A stretch of DNA of 64,000 nucleotides from Candidatus Sphingomonas colombiensis. Its GTDB lineage: Bacteria; Pseudomonadota; Alphaproteobacteria; Sphingomonadales; Sphingomonadaceae. Shown here piece after piece: positions 54,726 through 63,843 of the stretch (position 1 is its first letter; every line of letters starts with the position of its first letter). The stretch is from the NCBI GenBank assembly GCA_029202845.1, contig CP119315.1:503501-567500 (forward strand), in the 5' to 3' direction. A program made the translations under genes and the position numbers. The notes beneath the pieces are model-generated. The model saw only the letters and a list, made by a program, of their open reading frames with translations. It did no database searches and was not told the DNA's origin.

Positions 54726-56027
54726 ATGGCAGGCGCTGCCGCAGCCGCTCCGGAAACGGTCGCAACCCCCGCACGCCGCTGGGTGGTGCTTGCCGTCCTC
54801 ACTTTTGTTTACGTGCTCAATTTCCTCGACCGGCAGTTGCTAGGCATTCTCGCCAAGCCGATTCAGGACTCGCTGCACATCACCGACGGGCAGCTTGGGC
54901 TGATCGGCGGGCTATACTTCGCCTTCTTCTATTGCTTCATCGCCATCCCGGTCGGCTGGCTGGCAGACCGTGCCAACCGCGTTACCGTCCTTTCCGTTGC
55001 CTGCGCGATCTGGAGCGCGGCGACCGCGTGCTGCGGAATCGCTGCTACCTACCCGCAGCTAGTCGTCGCGCGGATGGCGGTCGGCTTCGGCGAGGCGGGC
55101 GGCGTGCCCCCGTCTTACGCACTGATTACCGATACCTTCCCGCCGGGGCGGCGCGGCATCGCATTCGGCATCTACAATCTCGGGCCGCCGATCGGCGCGG
55201 CGCTGGGCATCGCTTTTGGCGCGACGATCGCCGCACTGTTCGACTGGCGCGTCGCCTTTGTCGCGATCGGCATCGTCGGGCTTGTCACTGCCGTGTTGCT
55301 GCGCATCTTCATGCGCGAACCCGCACGCGGCGCGCTTGATGGACCCGTCGCGACCGCCCTCGAACAGCCCGCAAAGGCCGGCTTCTGGGAAACGGTGCGG
55401 ATGTTCTTCACCAATCCGGTGCTGATGCTTGCCTCGCTTGGCAGCGGCGCGACGCAATTCGTCACTTATGGCCTTGGCAATTTCGCGGTGCTGTTCCTGA
55501 TCCGCGAAAAGGGCATGTCGCTGGGCGAGATCGCCATCTGGTACGCGCTCGTCATGCTGATCGGTATGGGCTCGGGAATGCTGGTTTCGGGCCGCGTGAT
55601 CGATCGCTTCACCCGCCGTTCGCGCGTCGCTTATGCCACCGCACCGGCAATATCACTCGCGCTGGCGATGCCGTTCTACATCGCCTTCGTATGGGCTGAG
55701 CAATGGCCACTGGCGCTCGCGCTGCTCACGGTCGTCAACTTCTTCAACTATTTCTACCTCTCGTCATCGGTTGCGCTGGTGCAGGAGGAGGTTCGCCCCG
55801 ACCAGCGCGTGCTTTCGGGCGCGCTGCTGCTGCTGGTGATGAACTTCATCGGGCTGGGCCTTGGCCCGACCTATGTCGGCGCGGCGAGCGACTGGTTCGC
55901 GGCGCGCGGCGTGGCGCATTCGCTCCAGGCCTCGCTCTACACGCTATCGCCATTCTATCTGATCGCGATCGCCCTGTTCCTGTGGCTGGCTCGCGTGCTG
56001 CGCGCCGAAGGAAAGACCAACGCATGA
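54726..56027 (+). CDS. MFS transporter, Spinster-like
   Basis: A 433-residue inner-membrane carrier with twelve predicted helices. The first begins WVVLAVLTFVYVLNFLDRQLLGILAKPI, and GWLADRANR, the loop between helices 2 and 3, matches the MFS signature. The PPSYALITDTFPPGRRG and GIYNLGPPIGAALG stretches occur in the Spinster-like and anion:cation symporter group of sphingomonad catabolic islands. It overlaps the esterase gene by ATGA. The start at 54726 has no obvious ribosome site but follows a leader frame. The transported compound is unknown. Confidence 0.88.
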   Translation: MAGAAAAAPETVATPARRWVVLAVLTFVYVLNFLDRQLLGILAKPIQDSLHITDGQLGLIGGLYFAFFYCFIAIPVGWLADRANRVTVLSVACAIWSAATACCGIAATYPQLVVARMAVGFGEAGGVPPSYALITDTFPPGRRGIAFGIYNLGPPIGAALGIAFGATIAALFDWRVAFVAIGIVGLVTAVLLRIFMREPARGALDGPVATALEQPAKAGFWETVRMFFTNPVLMLASLGSGATQFVTYGLGNFAVLFLIREKGMSLGEIAIWYALVMLIGMGSGMLVSGRVIDRFTRRSRVAYATAPAISLALAMPFYIAFVWAEQWPLALALLTVVNFFNYFYLSSSVALVQEEVRPDQRVLSGALLLLVMNFIGLGLGPTYVGAASDWFAARGVAHSLQASLYTLSPFYLIAIALFLWLARVLRAEGKTNA

Positions 56028-57662
56028 TCCGTTTTCATCATCTGCTCGCGTTCGGCGTCGCGGCACTGGCCGGCCCTGTCGCCGCGCAAACCGGCCCCGT
56101 AGTCAACGCGCCTTCGGGCGCCGTGCGCGGCAGCACGGAGGGCGATCTTCGCGTCTTCAAGGGCATTCCCTATGCCCAGCCGCCAGTCCACGCGCTGCGC
56201 TGGCGCGCGCCGGTCGCGATGGCGCGCTGGCAGGATGTGCGCGCCGCGACCGAGTTCGGCGCCGCCTGCATCCAGCCGGCCGTGAAGGCGCCCAACATCT
56301 ATTCCGGCGATCCGATGCCTACGAGCGAGGATTGCCTCACGCTCAACATCTGGGGCGCCGGCCAATGCGGCCAAGGCGCCGGTGCTCGTGTGGATCCACG
56401 GCGGCGCACTGACCAGCGGATCGAGCCGCGAACCGATGTATGACGGGCGCAAGCTCGCCGAGCGCGGCGTGATCGTCGTATCGATCAACTATCGCCTTGG
56501 CGTGCTCGGCTATCTCGCCCATCCCGAGTTGAGCAAGGAATCGCCGCAGCGCGTTTCCGGCAATTACGGGCTGCTGGACCAGATCGCCGCGCTCGGCTGG
56601 GTGCGCCATAATATCGAGGCGTTCGGGGGCGATCCCGGCAACGTGACGATCATGGGCGAATCCGCCGGCGGCCTGAGCGTGATGTACCTGCTCGAATCGC
56701 CGCTGGCGCGCGGGCTGTTCCACAAGGCGATCGCGCAAAGCGCCTATATGATCTCCACCCCCGAGCTTAAGCGCATCGCCTTCGGCGTGCCGTCTGGCGA
56801 GGCGATGGGCCAGATGCTGGGGGGCGGGCTGCAAGCACCCAGTCTGGCGGCGCTGCGCGGGCTGGACGGACAGGCCGTTACCGAAGCCGCCGCGAAGATG
56901 GGCTTTATCCCGCTCGGCACCGTCGATGGAATGGTGCTGCCGCAACAGATGGTCTCCGCGTTCGACGAGGGGAAGCAGGCGCCTGTGCCGCTGATGGCCG
57001 GTTTCAATCAGGGCGAAATCCGCTCGCTCATGGCGCTTGCCCCCAAGGCGCCCGACAGCGCGGCTGCTTATGAGGCAGCGATCCGCGATCGTTACGGCGA
57101 ACTCGCCGATGCGTTCCTGCGGCTTTACCCAGCGAGCGATTACGAGGAGAGCATTCTCGCGACGACGCGCGACGGGCTCTACAGCTGGACGGCGGAACGG
57201 CTGGCGCGCAAGCAGACGGCGCTTGGCCAGCCTGCCTATCTCTACCTGTTCGATCACGGCTATCCCGCGATGGACGAGGCTGGATTGCATGCATTCCACG
57301 CCAGCGAATTGCCGTATCTCTTCGGCACGATGGATCGCACCCCGCCACGCTGGCCGCGCATTCCAAGCGACGCACGCGAACAGGCGCTTTCCGATGCGTT
57401 GGCGGATTACTGGACGAGCTTCGCGCGCACGGGGCAGCCCGTGGCGCGCGACACGGCGGAATGGTCCGCTTATGGAACAGCAGGCAATTACATGCACTTC
57501 GCCGGAGCGCCGCAACCGGCGACCGGGCTGATGCCGGGCATGTACGCGCTCAACGAGGAAGTGATGTGCCGCCGTAAGGCGACCGGCAAGATCGGCTGGA
57601 ACTGGAACGTCGGGCTGGCCGCGCCGAAGCTGCCGCCAAAAGCGCCCGGTTGCGGCGACTAA
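56024..57662 (+). pseudogene. Carboxylesterase type B, frameshifted
   Basis: A carboxylesterase split by one frameshift. The first part (MIRFHHLLAFGVAALAGPVA, signal peptide; FKGIPYAQPPVHALRWRAP; SEDCLTLNIWG) runs to about 56351. The rest (PVLVWIHGG onward) is in the +1 frame from 56356: YRLGVLGYLAHPE, nucleophile FGGDPGNVTIMGESAGG, FNQGE with the acid, and HASELPYLFGT with the catalytic His. The frame is restored if one G of the run GGGG at 56352-56355 is removed, which gives LNIWAPANAAKAPVLVW. It is either a real mutation or a homopolymer read error. Intact, it would be a periplasmic esterase, coupled to the MFS gene. Confidence 0.85.
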
Positions 57663-57719
57663 ATCCGTGTCGCGGGGCGCGATACCTTTACGGTTGATCG
57701 CGCCCCGCTCGACCCCGGG

Positions 57720-59315
57720 CTAAGCGTGCGCCACCGTTGCCGGATCGGCATAGTTTGCGCGGAGCCGGTTCTTATCGATCTTGCCCGAGGCCGCGAGCGG
57801 CATCTCGGCGATCTCCACCACCTGTTGCGGGACCCACCAGTCCGCCACCTTGCCGCGAAGCATGGCGAGCAGCGCGCGCGGATCGGTATCGCTGCCCTGC
57901 ATCTCGACGATCAGCACCGGGCGCTCGCCCCATTTCGCATCGGTGCGACCGATCACCGCGACATGGCGCACCGCAGGATGCGTGCCGACGATCGCCTCAA
58001 TTTCGGTCGGGTTGATCCACTCGCCGCCCGATTTGATCAGATCCTTGGCGCGGCCGTTGATCGTCAGATTGCCGCCCGCGTCGATCGTCGCGAGGTCGCC
58101 GGTATCGAAATAGCCCTCGGCGTCCAGCGCATCGCTTTCCGCCCGGTAATAGCGATCGAGCACGCTATGCCCCCTGACCTTCAGGTGACCGGACACGCCG
58201 CGCTGTTCGGGCAATGTATCGCCCGCCGCATCGGTCAGCTTGAGATCGAGCCCCATGGGGGGCCGGCCCGAAGCACCGGCAAGATTCTGTCCACCGCCGG
58301 CTGGCGCGATCGTGCCGAGCGGGGAAAGCTCCGTCATCCCCCAACTGGTCTGCACCTCGACGCCGAGCTGCCGTTCAAGCCGGTGGATCAGCGCATCCGG
58401 GCAGGTCGAGCCGCCGATCAGCACGCGCTTCAACGCCGGCAGGTCTTCGCCCGTCGCTTCAAGGTGATCGGCCAGCCCGAGCCACACCGTCTGGACGCCC
58501 ACCGCCAGCGTAACGCCCTCGTCGCGCATCAACCGCGCGAGGCTCGCACCGTCGAGCGCGCGGCCGGGCAACACCAGCCGCGCCCCCACCGCGGGGCCGG
58601 CGAACGGCAGGCCCCAGCCATTGGCGTGGAACATCGGCACCGCGAGCAACAGCGTGTCGCTCGCGGTCAGCCCCATCGCGTCCGCCTGGAGCGAGCGCAG
58701 CGTGTGAAGATAGTTCGAGCGGTGGGTATAGACCACGCCCTTCGGATTACCCGTGGTGCCGGAGGTGTAGCACAGGCCGGCCGCCGCATTCTCGTCGAAC
58801 CCGCCCCATGTGCAGGTCACGCCATGCGCGGTGAGCAGCGCCTCATGCAACCACAGCCGCGCCGGGTGCGCCGCGCCCCATTCGTGCTCGGTCACCACAC
58901 CATCGAGCACGATGACATGTTCGATCCCCGGACACATCGGGGCTACCTCGCGCAGCAGCGGCAACAGGTCCGCCGCCACCGCGAGCACGCGATCCTGCGC
59001 CTCGTTGATCATCGCCGCGAGATGTGCGGGCGTCAGCCGCGGGTTAAGCGTGTGGCACACCAACCCCACGCCCATCGCGGCATAATATAGCTCCAGATGG
59101 TGCTGCGTGTTCCACGCCAGCGTCCCCACGCGATCCCCCGGCGCAAGCCCGAGCGAGAGCAACGCCCCCGACATGCGATTGCTGCGTTCGCGCAGCCCCG
59201 CATAATCGATCCGGGTTGCCCCATGCCCCGCTTCTCCCCCGACGATTTCGCGGTCGTGAAACCACTTCGCGGCATGATCCAGGAACTTGTCTACCGTCAG
59301 GCCGTAAGCTTGCAT
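57720..59315 (-). CDS. AMP-dependent acyl-CoA synthetase/ligase
   Basis: A 531-residue adenylate-forming ligase that activates a carboxylic acid to its CoA thioester with ATP. The P-loop-like signature is LCYTSGTTGNPKGVVYTHRS near residues 177-196; QTSWGMTELSPLG is the adenine-binding motif, YFDTGDLATID binds ribose, and SGKIDKNRLR near the C-terminus holds the catalytic Lys. The sequence fits the long/medium-chain fatty-acyl-CoA ligase group. ATG 59315 lies downstream of a terminator that follows the receptor gene, so it may use its own promoter or read-through. Confidence 0.92.
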   Translation of the reverse strand: MQAYGLTVDKFLDHAAKWFHDREIVGGEAGHGATRIDYAGLRERSNRMSGALLSLGLAPGDRVGTLAWNTQHHLELYYAAMGVGLVCHTLNPRLTPAHLAAMINEAQDRVLAVAADLLPLLREVAPMCPGIEHVIVLDGVVTEHEWGAAHPARLWLHEALLTAHGVTCTWGGFDENAAAGLCYTSGTTGNPKGVVYTHRSNYLHTLRSLQADAMGLTASDTLLLAVPMFHANGWGLPFAGPAVGARLVLPGRALDGASLARLMRDEGVTLAVGVQTVWLGLADHLEATGEDLPALKRVLIGGSTCPDALIHRLERQLGVEVQTSWGMTELSPLGTIAPAGGGQNLAGASGRPPMGLDLKLTDAAGDTLPEQRGVSGHLKVRGHSVLDRYYRAESDALDAEGYFDTGDLATIDAGGNLTINGRAKDLIKSGGEWINPTEIEAIVGTHPAVRHVAVIGRTDAKWGERPVLIVEMQGSDTDPRALLAMLRGKVADWWVPQQVVEIAEMPLAASGKIDKNRLRANYADPATVAHA

Positions 59316-59340
59316 TGCACCGTGAACGCTTGGAGGAACA

Positions 59341-59371
59341 GAAAAGGCCGGCCGCCAATAAGCGACCGGCC
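59341..59371 (-). terminator. Intrinsic terminator between receptor and ligase
   Basis: On the minus strand GGCCGGTCGC and GCGGCCGGCC form a 10-bp stem with one T-G wobble around TTATTG, followed by TTTTC. It follows the receptor stop by 9 bases and precedes the ligase by 26 bases, so it would cut transcription between two apparently linked genes or attenuate it. Confidence 0.78.
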
Positions 59372-59379
59372 CGAGAGGA

Positions 59380-61623
59380 TCAGAACACCTTGAGCAGCTT
59401 GACGCCGTATTGGCGCGGAGCACCGGCGAAATAGAGCCCGCTGTTGAGCGCCGCCGGATAATGCTGGTTGGTCAGGTTCGTACCGTAAGCGGTAACCGTC
59501 CAGGACTTGTGCTCCCACGCGAGCTGCGCATTCAGGATGTTGCGCGCGACAAGCCGGTCGCCCAGCGCCGCGTTTTCGAACAGGGTCGCCCATTGCGCGC
59601 CGACGTGGCCGAAATTGGCGCGCGGGATGATCTTGTCGTCCTTGCCGGCGCGGATCTCATATTGCGCGCCGACATTGAACGTCAGGTTCGGCGCATAAGT
59701 CTGCCGCCGCCCGGCAAGGTTGATGCAGGTGACGCTGGACGGCCCGGTGAGCGACGCGCAGGGCAGAACGCTCGGGATACGCGGATCGCTGGCGTAGAAA
59801 GTGCCAAGCTCGCTGTGCAGCACGTTGATGCCGGCATCGAACGAGAAGCCACCCGCCCGTATTTCGGCCTCGGCCTCGAACCCGTAGATCTTCGTACTGT
59901 TCGGAACGTTCAGCTCGATCCCGAAGGTCGGGAAGGTCGGATAGCCGATGATTACCTGGAAATTCTTGTAATCATTGTAGAAGCCGGTGATCGTCGTGCG
60001 GAGGTGTCCACCGGCGAAATTGCCCTTCCAGCCAGCCTCGTAAGAGATCACTTCCTCCGGCTTGAACGGATCGGGCTGGCCGAGGCCGACCGGCACGTTA
60101 AGGCCGCCGGGGCGGAAGCCGGTCGCGACGAAAGCATAGAGATAATGATCCGCGCTGACCTTCCAGCCGAGCGACGCCTTGTATGAGAAATTGTCCGAAC
60201 TGGTCGTCTGAACCGCCGGAATGTAGAGCCCGTATTGGAGCACATCGACATAATTGGTCGAACGGCTGGCGGTATAGCGCCCGCCCAGTTCGAGCTTCAA
60301 GTTCGGCGTGATGCCGAAGCCGACCTGACCATATACTGCGAGCGACCGCTCCGGATTGCGCCCCTGAAGCTTATATTGGCCCGCTGCCGTGCCCAGCGGC
60401 TGGCCGGCCGCCGGCGCGTCGATCACGAACTGATAGGGCTTCAGGAAGAAATAGGTGTTCCACAAGCCCGACGCGCCGACCAGCCAGGTAACGCGGCGAT
60501 CGTCCGGCGAGATCAGGTTGAATTCCTGAGAAAACTGCGTTTCGGTGACGCTGTCGAAGAAGGTCGAGTTCTTCGTCGTCGCGGTGCTGGCCGTCGCCGC
60601 CGTGCCATCGAGATCGGCACGGTACATCGTATTGCCGTTCTGGAAGCCGGAGACCGAACGGAATTTGATGCCGCCGTCGAACTCATAATCGATCTTCAGG
60701 ATCGTGCGCAGGAACTTGTCCCGCGCCGCCTGCGGCGAATTGAGCGCCATGTCGAACAGGTCGCGATGGCCCGGATTCGGCGTCGAGGTGCCGGGATAGT
60801 TCTTGTAATAATCGAGATACGGGCTGGCCGGATAACCACCCATGTCCAGGTAATCGAGATCGGTTTTCGACAGGATCGACAGGCGGTCGTTCGGCTTCCA
60901 CAATAGGCTCACTCGCCCGGCGATGCTGCGCAGATCGCCCTTGTTGCCGGTATAGGCCGCGCCGCCCGGCCCGGTGATATTGTAGAAACTGTCACGCCGT
61001 TGCCCATAAAAGGCCACGCGCGCCGCGAACGTATCGCTCACCGGCAGATTGATCGCGCCCTGCGCGCCCAAATCGTTGTAATTGCCGTAATTAACATTGG
61101 CATAGCCGTGAAAGCCGCCGCCGATGATCGGATCGTTGGTGTTGACGAACACCGCGCCGCCGGTCGCATTCTGGCCGACGATCGTGCCCTGCGGGCCGCG
61201 CAGCACCTGAATATTGGCGACGTCGAAATAGGGCTCCATCTGGAAATAGCCCGGGAATGAAGGCACTCCGTCGCGATAGGTGATCACGCCGGTCGTCGTC
61301 TGCGTGTTGTGCTCGGCCTTGCCGATGCCGCGGACGTTGAAATCATTGCCCTGGCCGAAGTTGTTAACCACCACGCTGGGCATCGCGAACTGGAGCGCAT
61401 CGACGTTTAGAACACCCTTGTTCTCAAGCTGGTTGCCCGACAGCACCGAAGCCGACACCGGGGTCTTCATCAGATTTTCGTTGCGGCGCTGCGCGGTGAC
61501 GATGACGTCGCTTTCGTCGGCGGTTGCGGCCGTCTGTGGCGCAGGCGCTTCCTGCGCCGCTGCGGTGCCGCTCCAGGCACATGCGAGCGCCGACGCGCCC
61601 AACAGCCATGCCAATCCCTTCAT
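59380..61623 (-). CDS. TonB-dependent receptor
   Basis: A 747-residue outer-membrane receptor with a signal peptide (MKGLAWLLGASALACAWSGTAAA). The plug has DVIVTAQRRNENLMKTPVSASVLSGNQLENKG and VRGIGKAEHNTQTTTGVI, with IQVLRGPQGTIVGQNATGGAVFV; the VTAQRR TonB-box region and PVSASVL mark the sphingomonad CirA/FyuA-like class used for diverse organic substrates. The barrel ends APRQYGVKLLKVF. ATG 61623 with GGGGAGGAT upstream was chosen over GTG 61626. A degenerate operator copy lies about 83 bases upstream. It probably imports the compound handled by the island. Confidence 0.91.
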   Translation of the reverse strand: MKGLAWLLGASALACAWSGTAAAQEAPAPQTAATADESDVIVTAQRRNENLMKTPVSASVLSGNQLENKGVLNVDALQFAMPSVVVNNFGQGNDFNVRGIGKAEHNTQTTTGVITYRDGVPSFPGYFQMEPYFDVANIQVLRGPQGTIVGQNATGGAVFVNTNDPIIGGGFHGYANVNYGNYNDLGAQGAINLPVSDTFAARVAFYGQRRDSFYNITGPGGAAYTGNKGDLRSIAGRVSLLWKPNDRLSILSKTDLDYLDMGGYPASPYLDYYKNYPGTSTPNPGHRDLFDMALNSPQAARDKFLRTILKIDYEFDGGIKFRSVSGFQNGNTMYRADLDGTAATASTATTKNSTFFDSVTETQFSQEFNLISPDDRRVTWLVGASGLWNTYFFLKPYQFVIDAPAAGQPLGTAAGQYKLQGRNPERSLAVYGQVGFGITPNLKLELGGRYTASRSTNYVDVLQYGLYIPAVQTTSSDNFSYKASLGWKVSADHYLYAFVATGFRPGGLNVPVGLGQPDPFKPEEVISYEAGWKGNFAGGHLRTTITGFYNDYKNFQVIIGYPTFPTFGIELNVPNSTKIYGFEAEAEIRAGGFSFDAGINVLHSELGTFYASDPRIPSVLPCASLTGPSSVTCINLAGRRQTYAPNLTFNVGAQYEIRAGKDDKIIPRANFGHVGAQWATLFENAALGDRLVARNILNAQLAWEHKSWTVTAYGTNLTNQHYPAALNSGLYFAGAPRQYGVKLLKVF

Positions 61624-61705
61624 CACATCCTCCCCAATCTTTTAAGCGCCCTTTCCCCGGCGCCGCTGCGAAACGTTGGCGCAAAGACGTGTAGGTTGCA
61701 ACATT

Positions 61706-61725
61706 AATTCTCACCAGAGTGAATG
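61706..61725 (-). promoter_or_regulatory. Degenerate copy of the TetR operator motif (site 3)
   Basis: On the minus strand CATTCAC-TCTGGT-GAGAATT. The first 7-mer and the 6-base spacing equal sites 1 and 2; the second 7-mer matches GATAGTG at four of seven positions. It lies 83 bases before the receptor start. Short degenerate matches can arise by chance, so this is the weakest of the three. Confidence 0.4.
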
Positions 61726-61818
61726 AACGGCACAAACGCAATGGGCGTCCCCTCACGCCGGGCCGGCGCGTGAATTGAGATGCGAAAATTGTCGGGGGCG
61801 GCTTCTGACCGCTTTGTG

Positions 61819-63438
61819 TCAGGTGACGACGTCGGGCGCGGTGCGGCCGGTGTGGCGGGTGATGCCGGCGATCGCTTCAGCGGCGGCGGCGATGTCCGCG
61901 AGCATCGCGGTCGTATCGGCGTCGAGCGTGCCGCCGACCGGCTCATAGCGTTCGAGATAGACGCGCAACGTGGCGCCGCTGGTGCCGGTGCCGGAGAGGC
62001 GAAACACGACGCGGCTGCCGCCTTCGAACAGCACGCGGACGCCCTGCCGCTCGCTGACCGAGCCATCGACCGGATCGTGATAGGCAAAATCATCCGCCGC
62101 CGCGACGGTGAGCGGGCCGAAAGCGCGGCCGGGAAGGCGGACGCTCGCGGCACGCAATTCGACCATCAGCGCATTGGCGTGTGAACTTTCGATCGCTTCA
62201 TAATCGTGCCGCGCATAATAATTGCGGCCGAAGCGCGCCCAGTGATCGTGCGCGATCCGCGCCACGGACTTGCCCGTGACGGCGAGAATGTTGAGCCACA
62301 ACAGCACCGCCCACAGCCCGTCCTTTTCGCGGACATGATCCGATCCGGTGCCCGCGCTTTCCTCGCCACAGATCGTCGCCATCCCGGCATCGAGCAGATT
62401 TCCGAAGAACTTCCAGCCGGTTGGCGTCTCGAACGCAGGCACGCCGAGCGCCGCCGCGACGCGATCGGCCGCCGCGCTGGTCGGCATCGAGCGCGCAATC
62501 CCCTTCAGCCCATGGGCATAGCCCGGCGCGAGATGCGCATTGGCGGCGAGCATCGCGAGACTATCGGACGGGGTGATGAAAATACCGCGTCCGATGATGA
62601 GGTTACGATCGCCATCGCCGTCAGACGCCGCGCCGAAATCGGAGGCATCGGGCGCCATCATCAGATCATAAAGCGCGCGCGCATGGACCAGATTGGGATC
62701 GGGATGGTGGCCGCCGAAATCCTCCAGCGGTGTTCCATTCAACACCGTCCCCGGCGCGAACCCCAATCTTCGTTCAAGAATTTCAATCGCATAAGGCCCG
62801 GTCACCGCGCTCATCGCATCGAACTTCATGCTGAGCCCGGCGCCACGGATCGCGGCGAAATCGAACAAGCGCTCCATCATGTCGGCATAGTCGGCGACTG
62901 GGTCGATCACCTCGACCTCGAGGCCGGCGAGTGTGGAAATTCCCGGTGTGTCGATATCCACAGCCGGTACGTTCACGATACGAAAGGTGTCGATCGCGGC
63001 GCTTCTGTGGAAAATCGCCTCGGTGATTTTCTCCGGCGCGGGGCCGCCGTTGGCGACATTGTACTTGATCCCGAAATCCTCATCCGGGCCACCGGGATTG
63101 TGGCTGGCGGACAGGATCAGCCCACCGATCGCGCCGCGCTTGCGGATCAGATGCGAGGCGGCGGGCGTCGAGAGGATACCCCCCTGCCCCACCACGACCC
63201 GGCCGAAGCCATTGGCCGCCGCCATGCGGATCGCCGTGGCCGTAACCTCACGGTTGAGGAACCGGCCGTCGCCGCCGATCACCAGCGTCGCGCCCTGCTT
63301 CCCCTCCACCACGTCGAACACCGACTGGATGAAATTCTCCGCATAATGCGGCTGCTGAAAGACGCGGACCTTCTTGCGCAGGCCGGAGGTGCCCGGCTGC
63401 TGATCAGGATAAGGCGTGGTGGCGACGGTTTCGATCAT
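61819..63438 (-). CDS. pgm: Phosphoglucomutase (alpha-D-glucose-phosphate specific)
   Basis: A 539-residue enzyme that interconverts glucose-1-phosphate and glucose-6-phosphate for sugar-nucleotide and glycan synthesis. The phosphoserine site is SASHNPGG (S112), metal binding is at DGDGDR, the sugar loop is in CGEESAGTGSDHVREKDGLWA, and the C-terminal phosphate-binding region is FRLSGTGTSGATLRVYLE. ATG 63438 begins MIETVATTPYPDQQPGTSGLRKKV; an ATG at 63453 would add five residues. The gene precedes and is convergent to nothing nearby, and stands 34 bases from the SufA-like gene on the same strand. Confidence 0.94.
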   Translation of the reverse strand: MIETVATTPYPDQQPGTSGLRKKVRVFQQPHYAENFIQSVFDVVEGKQGATLVIGGDGRFLNREVTATAIRMAAANGFGRVVVGQGGILSTPAASHLIRKRGAIGGLILSASHNPGGPDEDFGIKYNVANGGPAPEKITEAIFHRSAAIDTFRIVNVPAVDIDTPGISTLAGLEVEVIDPVADYADMMERLFDFAAIRGAGLSMKFDAMSAVTGPYAIEILERRLGFAPGTVLNGTPLEDFGGHHPDPNLVHARALYDLMMAPDASDFGAASDGDGDRNLIIGRGIFITPSDSLAMLAANAHLAPGYAHGLKGIARSMPTSAAADRVAAALGVPAFETPTGWKFFGNLLDAGMATICGEESAGTGSDHVREKDGLWAVLLWLNILAVTGKSVARIAHDHWARFGRNYYARHDYEAIESSHANALMVELRAASVRLPGRAFGPLTVAAADDFAYHDPVDGSVSERQGVRVLFEGGSRVVFRLSGTGTSGATLRVYLERYEPVGGTLDADTTAMLADIAAAAEAIAGITRHTGRTAPDVVT

Positions 63439-63486
63439 GCCGGCTTGAAGCATGCCGGGGTCGCCCCCGGCAAGCGCCGACGCGCA

Positions 63487-63843
63487 TCAGACGGTGAAGC
63501 TTTCCCCGCAGCCGCACGCGCCCTTGGCATTGGGATTGTTGAAGACGAAGCCCGCGGCGAAATCGTCTTCCACCCAATCCATCGTCGAGCCGATCAGATA
63601 GAGGATCGACCCGCCATCGACATAGAGCGTGCCGCCCGGCGTTTCGATCTTCTCGTCGAACGCCACCGCCTCGCTGACATAATCGACCGAATAGGCGAGG
63701 CCCGAGCAGCCGCGACGCGGGGTGGAGAGCTTGACGCCGATCGCCCCTTGCGGCGCTTTGGCCATCAGCGCGGCGATCCGCACCTCTGCTGTCGGCGTGA
63801 GGATGAGCGCGGCAGGGCGCACACGGGCCTTCACCTCGCTCAT
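63487..63843 (-). CDS. sufA: HesB/IscA family iron-sulfur assembly protein (SufA-like)
   Basis: A 118-residue A-type iron-sulfur carrier. The three conserved cysteines are visible: C46 in RRGCSGLAY and C110 and C112 in ACGCGESF. Such proteins receive [Fe-S] clusters and pass them to apo-enzymes. ATG 63843 shares a base with the preceding stop (TGATG), and a GTG at 63846 is a poorer alternative. The upstream gene on this strand is a SUF-associated MIP18 protein, so it is the end of a suf-type cluster. SufA is preferred to IscA by this context. Confidence 0.92.
   Translation of the reverse strand: MSEVKARVRPAALILTPTAEVRIAALMAKAPQGAIGVKLSTPRRGCSGLAYSVDYVSEAVAFDEKIETPGGTLYVDGGSILYLIGSTMDWVEDDFAAGFVFNNPNAKGACGCGESFTV

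Noticed and set aside
55703..56443. 246-codon frame combining MFS tail and esterase start
   Set aside because: Its first half is an out-of-frame reading of the MFS gene; only the part from 56024 is real, as the 5' half of the esterase.
57726..59090. 454-codon plus-strand frame antisense to the ligase
   Set aside because: Shadow frame; the minus strand carries the complete AMP-binding signature.
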